This document shows positions 9,325 through 17,717 of a stretch of 43,235 bases of DNA, piece by piece. Each line of letters opens with the position of its first letter. Within the stretch, counting starts at the first letter, position 1. The notes beneath the pieces were generated by a model that searched no databases, was not told the DNA's origin, and saw nothing but the letters and a program-made list of their open reading frames with translations. Origin of the DNA: Saprospiraceae bacterium (GTDB taxonomy: Bacteria > Bacteroidota > Bacteroidia > Chitinophagales > Saprospiraceae); assembly GCA_030645295.1 (NCBI GenBank), contig JAUSMG010000348.1, forward strand, positions 1 to 43,235. Reading direction: 5' to 3'. A program made the translations under genes and the position numbers.

Positions 9325-10953
9325 ATGTCGCTAATCAAACCTGACAAGGCCGCCCTGCGCGCCACCATTTTCCGCCACCTCGACGGCATTGCCACGGCGC
9401 CGACCGCATACGCCCTGCTGGAAAAAGGCGTGCTCGAACAGCTCCTGAAAAGCGGGGAAGCCGACGTTACCGAATTGGCCACAAATTTCCGAGCCAACGA
9501 GGGTTATCTGAACGTGGCGTTGCGTGTCCTCTGCGCTCAAGGCTGGCTGGAATGTATTGTTGACAATGCCAATAATCGCGTCCGATACCGCACCAACGCC
9601 AATAGTGCTACCGCCTTTGACCTTTGTCGTCTGTACAAGGATGTGGTTGAACTGCTGCGTTTCTCCGGACGTTTTCACAAAAGGAAATTTGAGCGGGCGC
9701 CCTTTGCAGTTCTGGAAAAAATTTTCAGGAAATACCAGGATCATTTCGGCATTGAATTATCGGATAAACCTGAAATACGTAGTATTCAAGATCAGGTGCT
9801 CAAACACATTGAAGGCATTGCTATTGGGCCAACCATCGTGGCACTCGGCATGGGCGGTATGTTCCACAAGTACTTCATGGAAGCCTCGTTCAAGCCCGAA
9901 GAGTTTCACGAAGACGTAGAAAGTTTTGACAAAATCCTCAATTTTTTTGCCTTTCTTGGCTGGTTTGAGAAAAAAGGCCACACGTACCGATTCACTGAAA
10001 CGGGGCTGTTTTTTGCCCGCAAGGCCAGTGCTTACGGAGTCACAGTGTCGTACATCCCCACGTTCAGAAATTTGGACGAACTCATCTTCGGCAATCCTGA
10101 AATCCTGTGGAACACCCCGCCGGGTACGCCCGAATTGCACGTGGACCGGGAGATGAATGTGTGGGGCAGCGGCGGGGCGCACACCACCTATTTTAAAAAA
10201 ATAGACGAGGTGGTCATTGAGCTGTTCAACCGCCCTTTGGAAGAGCAACCGAAGGGCATCGTGGACATGGGTTGCGGCAACGGCGCTTTTCTTCAACACA
10301 TCTTTGACGTGATTGCCCAACGCACCCTGCGCGGCCAAATGTTAGACGAGCACCCGCTTTTCCTGGTTGGCGCTGATTTCAATGAAGTAGCGCTGCGCGT
10401 AAGCCGTGCCAACCTTACCAAGGCCGATATCTGGGCCAAGGTGATTTGGGGCGATATCGGACGGCCCGATCTACTGGCCCGCGACCTGCGCGAAGACTAC
10501 GGTATCGCCCTTGAAGACCTGCTTAACGTGCGCACTTTTCTCGACCACAACCGCCCTTGGGAATCGCCCAAACAACCATTGATCGGCCGCATCAGCAGCT
10601 CCACTGGAGCCTATGCTTACCGGGGTAAACGCATCAGCAACAACGACGTCGAAGCTAGCCTGCTCCAACATCTGAGCCGCTGGTCGCCCTATGTGCAAAG
10701 GTTTGGCCTGTTGGTCATCGAACTGCATACCGTTCCACCAGAGCGCACCGCTACAAATCTCGGGCACACCGCGGCCACTGCCTATGATGCCACCCATGGC
10801 TACTCAGACCAGTACATTCTTGAAGTTGATATCTTTAACCAGATCGCCGTCGAGGCTGGCCTGTGCCCCGACCCGGAAAACTTCAGCAAATTCCCGGACT
10901 CGGATTTGGCGACGGTGAGTGTTAATTTGTTGAGAGGCCATTCAAAATTCTAA
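9325..10953 (+). CDS. Class I SAM-dependent methyltransferase, AprA-like, with two N-terminal winged-helix-like segments
   Basis: SAM motif 'GIVDMGCGNGAFLQHI'; 'NVRTFLDHNRPW'; N-terminal pair 'RHLDGIATAPTAYALLEKGVLE' and 'KHIEGIAIGPTIVALGMGGMF'. ATG at 9325 preferred because the ORF start at 9211 lies before the terminator. Confidence 0.7.
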   Translation: MSLIKPDKAALRATIFRHLDGIATAPTAYALLEKGVLEQLLKSGEADVTELATNFRANEGYLNVALRVLCAQGWLECIVDNANNRVRYRTNANSATAFDLCRLYKDVVELLRFSGRFHKRKFERAPFAVLEKIFRKYQDHFGIELSDKPEIRSIQDQVLKHIEGIAIGPTIVALGMGGMFHKYFMEASFKPEEFHEDVESFDKILNFFAFLGWFEKKGHTYRFTETGLFFARKASAYGVTVSYIPTFRNLDELIFGNPEILWNTPPGTPELHVDREMNVWGSGGAHTTYFKKIDEVVIELFNRPLEEQPKGIVDMGCGNGAFLQHIFDVIAQRTLRGQMLDEHPLFLVGADFNEVALRVSRANLTKADIWAKVIWGDIGRPDLLARDLREDYGIALEDLLNVRTFLDHNRPWESPKQPLIGRISSSTGAYAYRGKRISNNDVEASLLQHLSRWSPYVQRFGLLVIELHTVPPERTATNLGHTAATAYDATHGYSDQYILEVDIFNQIAVEAGLCPDPENFSKFPDSDLATVSVNLLRGHSKF

Positions 10954-10968
10954 TTCCACTAAAAGCCG

Positions 10969-10976
10969 TAATTTTG
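10969..10976 (+). promoter_or_regulatory. Possible Bacteroidota -7 element (TAATTTTG) upstream of leuS
   Basis: TAATTTTG matches TAnnTTTG 30 nt before the probable GTG start; no convincing -33 TTG seen. Confidence 0.3.
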
Positions 10977-11006
10977 CCGCTCAGCAAAATAAAAATCTTC
11001 TTGATC

Positions 11007-14000
11007 GTGGAATACAGACCGAGCGAAATTGAGCCTACATGGCGAAAGTGGTGGATAGAAAACAGCACTTATAAGGTTGAAAATCAGGGAGGTAAACCCA
11101 AGTATTACATCCTGGACATGTTTCCTTACCCCAGCGGGGCAGGCTTGCACGTCGGTCATCCTCTGGGCTATATTGCTTCCGACATCCTCGCGCGCTACAA
11201 GCGACTGCGGGGTTTCAACGTGCTGCATCCCATGGGTTTTGATTCATTCGGATTGCCTGCCGAGCAGTACGCCATTCAAACAGGGCAGCACCCCGCAATT
11301 ACCACAGAAGAAAATTTGGCCCGCTACCGCGAACAGCTGGGCAATTTGGGCTTTTCCTTCGACTGGAGCCGTGAGGTGCAAACCTCTTCGCCCGCTTTTT
11401 ACAAATGGACCCAATGGATTTTTATCCGACTTTTTAACCACTATTACGACCTCAACGCGGACAAAGCCTTGCCCATTAGCGAACTGGAACACCGTTTCGC
11501 ACAAACCGGTAATGCGGGCATTCGCGCAGTTTGCGACGACGATACGCCAGCCCTTTCGGCGGAACAATGGAATGCATGGAGCAAGCAAGACCAACAGATT
11601 TTTCTCCTCAAATACCGCATCACATTCCCGGGTGAAGAATATGTGAACTGGTGCGCTGCACTTGGTTCCGTGCTATCCAACGACGAAGTAAAAGACGGCG
11701 TAAGCGAGCGCGGCGGGCACCCTGTGGAACGCAAACTCATGAAACAATGGGTGATGCGCATCACGGCCTACGCCGATCGGCTGCTGGATGGCCTGAACCA
11801 AATTGATTGGCCGGAATCCATCAAGGAACAACAGCGTAACTGGATCGGCAAATCAGTGGGCGCATCGGTCAAATTTACTATAGACGCTCCAGACCCTCTG
11901 GGGGAGGGGCAGGGGATGGGGTTTATGGAGGTTTTTACTACACGGGTAGATACGATTTACGGCGCAACCTTTATGGTCATTGCACCCGAGCTAGACCTGG
12001 TCAAAACCCTTACCACAGATGAGCAGCGCAACGAGGTGGAAGGCTATATCAAATGGACCTCCGGGCGGACTGAAATAGAACGAATGTCGGATACCCGTAA
12101 AGCCACAGGCGTTTTCACAGGATCCTATGCCATTAACCCGGCCAATGGAGAACGTGTGCCGATCTGGATCGGCGATTATGTACTGGCTGGATATGGCACG
12201 GGTGCGGTCATGGCCGTTCCTTCGGGCGATCAGCGGGACTGGAATTTTGCCATGGAATTCAATCTTCCCATCGTGCCCATCATGGACAGCCAAAGGGATT
12301 TGGACCAAGCTGCTGATCCCAGCAAAGAAGGCCGCTATATCAATTCCGGGCTGATCAATGGCATGACCTATGCCGAAGCAGTGCCTACGCTCATACAATG
12401 GCTGGAAGAAAAAGGCCTTGGGCGCGGGAAAACGCAATACAAACTCCGCAACGCAGTGTTTAGCCGCCAACGCTATTGGGGCGAACCTGTGCCCGCGCTT
12501 TGGGAAGACGAGGTTCCGTATATGATCGACGAAGGGGAATTGCCGCTGGTACTGCCTGCAGTGGACAAATACCTGCCCACCGAATCGGGCGAACCACCGC
12601 TTGCCCGCGCCAAAGGCTGGAAATATGAGCTGTCTACCATGCCGGGTTGGGCGGGTTCCTCCTGGTACTTTTACCGCTACATGGACCCGCACAATGACCA
12701 GGAATTTTGCTCCAAAAAAGCCATGAACTATTGGCAAAAAGTGGATTTCTACATTGGCGGTTCAGAACATGCCGTGGGGCACTTGTTGTACAGCCGTTTT
12801 TGGAATCACTTTTTGTACGATCTGGGTCTTGTGCCGCACCGGGAATTCGCCCAGAAGCTGGTGAACCAGGGGATGATTCAAGGCCGTTCTAATTTTGTTT
12901 ACAGAGCGAAAGAGCGCTTTTTTGAAGAATACTTGATGCTAAAAGTGCTAAAACCGTACTTTGAAGCAGTAGGGCCCATTGAGATTTCCGGGCAAGATTT
13001 TGAAGAGGAGATCAAGTATGATTTTGCATTTGAAACCAACAACCTTGTCATAGAAGTCACCTCCATCAAGCAGGTGGAGAAAATTGAGCGCATACGAAAA
13101 ATGGCTCTGGAAGATGGCAAGCGACTCATGGTGCTGTACACGGAAGAATTGATCGACAACATCAATGAACCGGAGGTATTCGTGGAAAAAGTACGCAAGG
13201 CCTTGGCGAGTCAGGAGGATTTTATAGATACCCGGGAGCGGCCAAAAGGCAAACAACTCTTTGTCTCGCACAACTTGTTGTATAAATACAGCCCGGACTC
13301 CGTGACCAAATTGCATGTGGATGTGAATATCGTGGAAGATGATGTGTTGGTGCTGGAAAAATCCCGCGCAAACCCACAGTTTGCCAAATCAAATTTTAAG
13401 CTGGATGCAGAAGGGAAATACAGATGCTCCTGGGAGGTGGAGAAAATGTCGAAATCCAAATTCAATGTAGTCAATCCTGACGACATCATCACCGAACACG
13501 GAACCGATTGCTTTCGGATGTTCGAGATGTTTTTGGGCCCGATCACCGACGCAAAGCCTTGGAATACAAAGGGTATTTCGGGGGTGAGCGGTTTTTTGCG
13601 CAAATTCTGGAGCATGTTTTTCGAGGGGGAAAACTTCCGCGTTACGGACGAGGCGCCTACCCGCGACGAACTTCGCGTCCTGCACACCTGCATCAAAAAA
13701 GTGACCGACGACATTGAGCGAATGAGCATGAACACCTGTGTCAGCCACTTCATGATCGCCACAAACGATCTCCGCAGTCTTAAATGCGCCAAACGCGCGG
13801 TGCTGGAGCCATTGGTCATCCTGATCGCACCCTTTGGTCCGCACATCGCCGAAGAACTTTGGCATAGGCTGGGGCATGACGACACCGTTTGTGATGCGGC
13901 ATGGCCGATTCATGACGAAGAAAATCTCAAAACCGACACCGTCAATTATCCGATCCAGATCAATGGAAAACTTCGGGCCAACATTGAGCTTCCAGCAGGC

Positions 14001-14123
14001 ATCACGGCATCTGAAGCAGAAAAGGCTACGTTGGAATTGGAGCTCGTTCAAAAATGGCTGGACGGCAACACACCCAAAAAGGTCGTCTTTGTGCCGGGCA
14101 GAATGATCAATTTGGTGGTGTGA
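11007..14123 (+). CDS. leuS: Leucyl-tRNA synthetase with an extra domain inserted before the KMSKS loop
   Basis: 'YPSGAGLHVGHPLGY' (HIGH motif), 'TTRVDTIYGATF', 'GTGAVMAVPSGDQRDW' (editing domain), 'GWAGSSWYFYRYMDPHN', 'VEKMSKSKFN'. Probable start GTG at 11007 (VEYRPSEIEPTWRKWW). Confidence 0.97.
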   Translation: MEYRPSEIEPTWRKWWIENSTYKVENQGGKPKYYILDMFPYPSGAGLHVGHPLGYIASDILARYKRLRGFNVLHPMGFDSFGLPAEQYAIQTGQHPAITTEENLARYREQLGNLGFSFDWSREVQTSSPAFYKWTQWIFIRLFNHYYDLNADKALPISELEHRFAQTGNAGIRAVCDDDTPALSAEQWNAWSKQDQQIFLLKYRITFPGEEYVNWCAALGSVLSNDEVKDGVSERGGHPVERKLMKQWVMRITAYADRLLDGLNQIDWPESIKEQQRNWIGKSVGASVKFTIDAPDPLGEGQGMGFMEVFTTRVDTIYGATFMVIAPELDLVKTLTTDEQRNEVEGYIKWTSGRTEIERMSDTRKATGVFTGSYAINPANGERVPIWIGDYVLAGYGTGAVMAVPSGDQRDWNFAMEFNLPIVPIMDSQRDLDQAADPSKEGRYINSGLINGMTYAEAVPTLIQWLEEKGLGRGKTQYKLRNAVFSRQRYWGEPVPALWEDEVPYMIDEGELPLVLPAVDKYLPTESGEPPLARAKGWKYELSTMPGWAGSSWYFYRYMDPHNDQEFCSKKAMNYWQKVDFYIGGSEHAVGHLLYSRFWNHFLYDLGLVPHREFAQKLVNQGMIQGRSNFVYRAKERFFEEYLMLKVLKPYFEAVGPIEISGQDFEEEIKYDFAFETNNLVIEVTSIKQVEKIERIRKMALEDGKRLMVLYTEELIDNINEPEVFVEKVRKALASQEDFIDTRERPKGKQLFVSHNLLYKYSPDSVTKLHVDVNIVEDDVLVLEKSRANPQFAKSNFKLDAEGKYRCSWEVEKMSKSKFNVVNPDDIITEHGTDCFRMFEMFLGPITDAKPWNTKGISGVSGFLRKFWSMFFEGENFRVTDEAPTRDELRVLHTCIKKVTDDIERMSMNTCVSHFMIATNDLRSLKCAKRAVLEPLVILIAPFGPHIAEELWHRLGHDDTVCDAAWPIHDEENLKTDTVNYPIQINGKLRANIELPAGITASEAEKATLELELVQKWLDGNTPKKVVFVPGRMINLVV
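11900..11921 (+). other. G-quadruplex-forming motif in the leuS coding strand
   Basis: GGGGGAGGGGCAGGGGATGGGG: four G-tracts of at least 4 with loops of 1, 2 and 2 nt. Confidence 0.8.
12906..13245 (+). other. In-frame DUF559/Vsr-like endonuclease-fold insert within leuS
   Basis: Typical LeuRS sequence 'NQGMIQGRSNFVYR' is interrupted by 'AKERFFEEYLMLKVLKPYFEAVGPIEISGQDFEEEIKYDFAFETNNLVIEVTSIKQVEKIERIRKMALEDGKRLMVLYTEELIDNINEPEVFVEKVRKALASQEDF...' before 'KGKQLFVSHNLL...VDVNIVEDDVL'. 'YDFAFETNNLVIEV' resembles the DUF559 'VDFYCPELKLVIEV' pattern. Confidence 0.65.
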
Positions 14124-14203
14124 GTGATTGGGGATTTGTTAATATGGTTATTTGGGAATTTGTTTTTCCAGCGCCTGAGATCCCAGCCTGCGCTTGACTC
14201 ATA

Positions 14204-15343
14204 TTACAAAACAAAACTTGAATAATTTTCACGGTTGATGCACTGAAATGTCGCCTCAGGGTAAGTTTCTATCCAGGATTGAGGCGCCTTGGCGGTTTTA
14301 GTCCCCCATTTGAACTCATATCCCAGGAGCTGACCGCCGTTCTCTTCCAAATAATCAAGTTCCGCACCCGTATAAGTGCGCCAAAAGTACCGATTCGTGA
14401 AAATACGGTGATAGGAGGTGTATTTTAGTCGCTCAGCGACGAGGAAGTTTTCCCACATTTGACTAATGTCGTTTCGAGCGTTGAGGGCATTGAAATTATC
14501 AATCACGGCATTGCGTACCCCAAGGTCGTAGAAATACACCTTATCCATTTTTACCACTTCTTTGCGCAGATTCCTACTGTAACCTGGTAACCGGAACACA
14601 ACAAAGGATTTTTCCAGCAAATCAATATACCGTGCGACGGTCTCTTTACTCATTTCCAACTGCCGACCCAGTTCATTGAGGGACACAGTGGAGCCAATTT
14701 GGTAGGCTAACAAACGCAATAAATCATGTATTTTACGGGAGTGTCGCACATCGGCAAGTTCAAGGATGTCTTTGTAGAGGTATGCTCCCGTTAATTCTTT
14801 TAAGAACGCGACTTTGTCCGTAAAACCCGGATAGGAAAAAACCTCCGGGTACATACCAAACAATAAGAATTCTTCCAGACGTTGGTCCAGCTCGAACAGG
14901 TTATTATTGGCATTCAACTCACCCAGCGAAATTGGGTACAGCGTGAATGTCCAGGTGCGGCCAGTAAGCGGTTCACGAACAATGTTGGCCAACTCGAAAG
15001 AGGAAGACCCCGTAGCGATAACTTTTACCTCGGGAATTTGATCGTGGATAATTTTAAGGTTGATACCAATGTCAGTAATCCGTTGAGCCTCATCAATGAA
15101 AACCAAATCATATCCGGATACTAAGCGACGAAGCTTCCCACTGTCACGGCTGGAAAGCACTTCCGCGTATTCCCGGTTATCCGCATTGATATAAAGGGTT
15201 TTATAGGCTAGCTTATTAAGCAGTCCTTTCATTAAGGTCGTCTTACCTACCTGACGACTCCCATATATCAAGACAATTTTTGAAGATTGCTGGATTCGCT
15301 CTAATATCTGATTTTCCAAAAATCTGGCTATCATATTCTCCAA
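14204..15343 (-). CDS. AAA_14 / DUF4143 family ATPase
   Basis: Walker A 'LIYGSRQVGKTTLM', Walker B-like 'YDLVFIDEAQRI', 'VIATGSSSFEL', and the DUF4143-like C-terminal part 'YFYDLGVRNAVIDNFNALNARNDISQMWENFLVAERLK'. Confidence 0.88.
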   Translation of the reverse strand: MENMIARFLENQILERIQQSSKIVLIYGSRQVGKTTLMKGLLNKLAYKTLYINADNREYAEVLSSRDSGKLRRLVSGYDLVFIDEAQRITDIGINLKIIHDQIPEVKVIATGSSSFELANIVREPLTGRTWTFTLYPISLGELNANNNLFELDQRLEEFLLFGMYPEVFSYPGFTDKVAFLKELTGAYLYKDILELADVRHSRKIHDLLRLLAYQIGSTVSLNELGRQLEMSKETVARYIDLLEKSFVVFRLPGYSRNLRKEVVKMDKVYFYDLGVRNAVIDNFNALNARNDISQMWENFLVAERLKYTSYHRIFTNRYFWRTYTGAELDYLEENGGQLLGYEFKWGTKTAKAPQSWIETYPEATFQCINRENYSSFVL

Positions 15344-15593
15344 TTTAGCGCAAATTTAGCGAAAATATATTATTGCTTTGGTTTTCAACCTCTTTTTTCT
15401 AATGTTTTTAACAACGCCTTTCTAAAAAAATCGCCCCAATGTGCTGTGTTTTTTGAATTTTTGCGCCCTCAAAGGTTAGGTATTCCCTCGGTCTAAATAT
15501 ACACAACCCTTAAATTTTGGCAGGCAGGACATCTGACGTTCTACACGTTAAAATACCCTGTCCGCCCAAATTTGAAGGTTTACGAACCAGTCA

Positions 15594-16337
15594 ATGTACA
15601 AAAACAAGAAAGTAGTCGTAGTGCTTCCGGCCTACAATGCCGCCCTTACGCTCGAAAAAACATACCGTGAAATCCCCTTTGACCTGGTAGACGAGGTCAT
15701 ACTCTGCGACGACCATAGCAAAGACAATACTGCTGCACTCGCCCATTCGCTGGGGATACAGCACGTGATCGTGCACGAGAAGAACACAGGCTACGGCGGC
15801 AACCAAAAGTCACTCTACAACAAGGCGCTCGAAATTGGTGCAGACATTGTCATCATGCTCCACCCGGATTATCAGTACACGCCGAAACTTATCCCTAGTA
15901 TGGTCAATATCATTGGGGAAGATCTTTACCCGGTGGTACTGGGTTCCCGCATCCTGGGCATGGGTGCGCGCAAAGGGGGTATGCCGATGTACAAATACAT
16001 CGCCAACCGCTTTCTCACTTTTGCGCAGAATACCTTGATCCACTACAAGTTATCAGAATATCACACGGGCTATCGGGCATTCAACCGTGAGGTATTGCTG
16101 GGCATCAAATTCAACCAAAATTCGGACGATTTTGTATTCGACAACGAGATGCTTTCCCAGATCGTTTATGCGGGTTTCGACATTGGCGAGGTCACTTGTC
16201 CCACCAAATATTTCGCGGAAGCCTCAAGTATCAACTTCCGCCGGAGCATGAAATATGGTTTTGGCGTTTTGCGCGTGTCCTTCTGCCACTGGCTTCAGCG
16301 GATGGGGCTGGCCAAGTTTGCGATGTATCGGAAGTAG
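15594..16337 (+). CDS. Glycosyltransferase family 2 (polyprenyl-phosphate sugar transferase-like)
   Basis: 'KVVVVLPAYNAALTLEKTYREIP...VDEVILCDDHSKDNT', 'MLHPDYQYTPKLIP'. Confidence 0.88.
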   Translation: MYKNKKVVVVLPAYNAALTLEKTYREIPFDLVDEVILCDDHSKDNTAALAHSLGIQHVIVHEKNTGYGGNQKSLYNKALEIGADIVIMLHPDYQYTPKLIPSMVNIIGEDLYPVVLGSRILGMGARKGGMPMYKYIANRFLTFAQNTLIHYKLSEYHTGYRAFNREVLLGIKFNQNSDDFVFDNEMLSQIVYAGFDIGEVTCPTKYFAEASSINFRRSMKYGFGVLRVSFCHWLQRMGLAKFAMYRK

Positions 16338-16457
16338 TTTCAAGTTTCAAGTTACAAGAGGTCTTCGCGCTTGGTACTTGAAACCTTCAACTTGCCACTT
16401 TTAACTTGCTACTTTCAACTTGCTACTTTCAACTTGAAACTTTCAACTTGAAACTTG
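16337..16457. repeat. Word array/inverted repeat C: five 14-bp units plus inverted left arm
   Basis: Units at 16388, 16402, 16416, 16430 and 16444: CAACTTGCCACTTT, TAACTTGCTACTTT, CAACTTGCTACTTT, CAACTTGAAACTTT, CAACTTGAAACTTG. Left arm TTTCAAGTTTCAAGTTACAAG is an imperfect reverse complement. The array runs from the GT2 stop into the DUF2721 stop. Confidence 0.9.
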
Positions 16458-16853
16458 CTTATTCTTCTCTTCCAGATCCTTCAGCAGCACCCGCAAAGCC
16501 CCGGCAGACAGCGCGATTTCCAGCAAGGTGATCACCAGCGAGGTCATCATTAAAAGCAGGCTTATAGCAAACAAAATCTTGGCCCAAACCTGCCAGCCCT
16601 CGTAGATGAAATACATGGTGATCACACAAACCAGGATGCTCGTAACACCAGTTACTTGCATCCATCTTATTAGCATAAGCCTTCTGCGCAGGCTGCTTAT
16701 TTGCTTTAAAAGTTCATGTTTTTGTTTCTCCTCATAATCGGATACGAGTTTGCGGATCAGGCTGGCGATCGCCAGAAACTTGTTGGTGTACGCAATCAAC
16801 AATAGCGACACCGCTGGAAAAAGCAGGGCGGGGGTTTGGATGTTTAATTCCAT
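16443..16853 (-). CDS. DUF2721 family membrane protein
   Basis: 'NIQTPALLFPAVSLLLIAYTNKFLAIASLIRKL', then 'LLKQISSLRRRLMLIRWMQVTGVTSILVCVITMYFIY' and further TM segments; matches DUF2721 layout. Confidence 0.7.
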   Translation of the reverse strand: MELNIQTPALLFPAVSLLLIAYTNKFLAIASLIRKLVSDYEEKQKHELLKQISSLRRRLMLIRWMQVTGVTSILVCVITMYFIYEGWQVWAKILFAISLLLMMTSLVITLLEIALSAGALRVLLKDLEEKNKQVSS

Positions 16854-16865
16854 AAAATTCAGCGT

Positions 16866-17498
16866 TTACTTTTTTTCTTCCTGCAAAAGCACTTCAATGT
16901 CCTTCATGAACCGATCCACGTCTTTTGCGTCCGTGCCATCGCAGAAGGAACGAACATGTCGGTTTTTGTCCACCAATATCAGTCTTCCGGAATGATCGAA
17001 GCCGCCCGGGGCGGAAGGGTCTTCGGTGGCTACGCTGAAATAATTGTCGGCGATGGCATAAATGGCATCGTGATCACCGGTGACGAGGCGCCATTTTTTG
17101 GCATCGATACCGAGTTTTTCGGCGTGGTGTTTTAGCGCAGCCACCGTATCGTTGCGCATGTCGATGGAGTGCGATAGCAGGAGCAAACGATCGTCGTTTT
17201 TAAATTTCTCGTACACCCGCAAACCGTTTGCTTTCACCTTTGGGCAAATGGTAGGACAATGGATAAAAAAGAAATCTACGACATAGGCTTTGCCTGCAAA
17301 AGTGGCATTGTTTACCCATTGACTGTCCTGATCAACAAATTGAAAATCAGGGATTTGGGGATAAATAGTGTCGCCAGAAGGCGTCACATCGCGCTCGCCC
17401 AGGATGGGGAGTTTGCGCGGTTTTTCATCTAAAAGACACCCTGTGGCCAGGGCAAAAAACGCAAGAAAAAAGAGCGGGGAGATACGTTGCAGTAGCAT
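16866..17498 (-). CDS. SCO1/SenC-like cytochrome oxidase assembly / thioredoxin-fold lipoprotein
   Basis: 'VVDFFFIHCPTICPKVKANGLRVYEKF' (CxxxC) and 'FDHSGRLILVDKNRHVR'; lipobox-like 'FFALATGC'. Start at MLLQRISP preferred (17498). Confidence 0.85.
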   Translation of the reverse strand: MLLQRISPLFFLAFFALATGCLLDEKPRKLPILGERDVTPSGDTIYPQIPDFQFVDQDSQWVNNATFAGKAYVVDFFFIHCPTICPKVKANGLRVYEKFKNDDRLLLLSHSIDMRNDTVAALKHHAEKLGIDAKKWRLVTGDHDAIYAIADNYFSVATEDPSAPGGFDHSGRLILVDKNRHVRSFCDGTDAKDVDRFMKDIEVLLQEEKK

Positions 17499-17582
17499 AG
17501 AAAAATAAGTATGTGTGATTTGGGAGGGCAAAGGTAGTGGTCTGAGAAGTGATATGGACAAAGGTATTCTGGAGCTGGCACG

Positions 17583-17615
17583 AACTTCCCGAAAGTTTTA
17601 AACTTTCGGGAAGTT
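17583..17615. repeat. Dispersed palindrome P, copy 1
   Basis: AACTTCCCGAAAGTTT-T-AAACTTTCGGGAAGTT: perfect 16-bp arms, 1-nt centre. Confidence 0.9.
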
Positions 17616-17717
17616 GAATTCCCACGATCTGCAAGCCGGTCAGAAATCTCATTCTGACGTACATTCGCGCATTCAACCGCCGAAGCGTTCTGCGAATAAG
17701 GTTCAATCAAACAGCAC

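Noticed and set aside
12181-12260. Unusual LeuRS editing motif VPSGDQRD instead of VPGHDQRD
   Set aside because: The key Asp is kept, and from memory similar Gly-containing variants occur in other Bacteroidota LeuRS, so not flagged as editing loss.
12906-13245. Intein in leuS
   Set aside because: No Cys/Ser at the insert start, no C-terminal HN, no C/S/T at +1, and too short for a splicing domain.
15515-15580. Imperfect inverted repeat AAATTTTGGCAGGCAGGAC...CCCTGTCCGCCCAAATTT upstream of the GT2 gene
   Set aside because: Several mismatches and long spacing; a similar TTTTGGCGGGCA at 33403 is too short to call a family.
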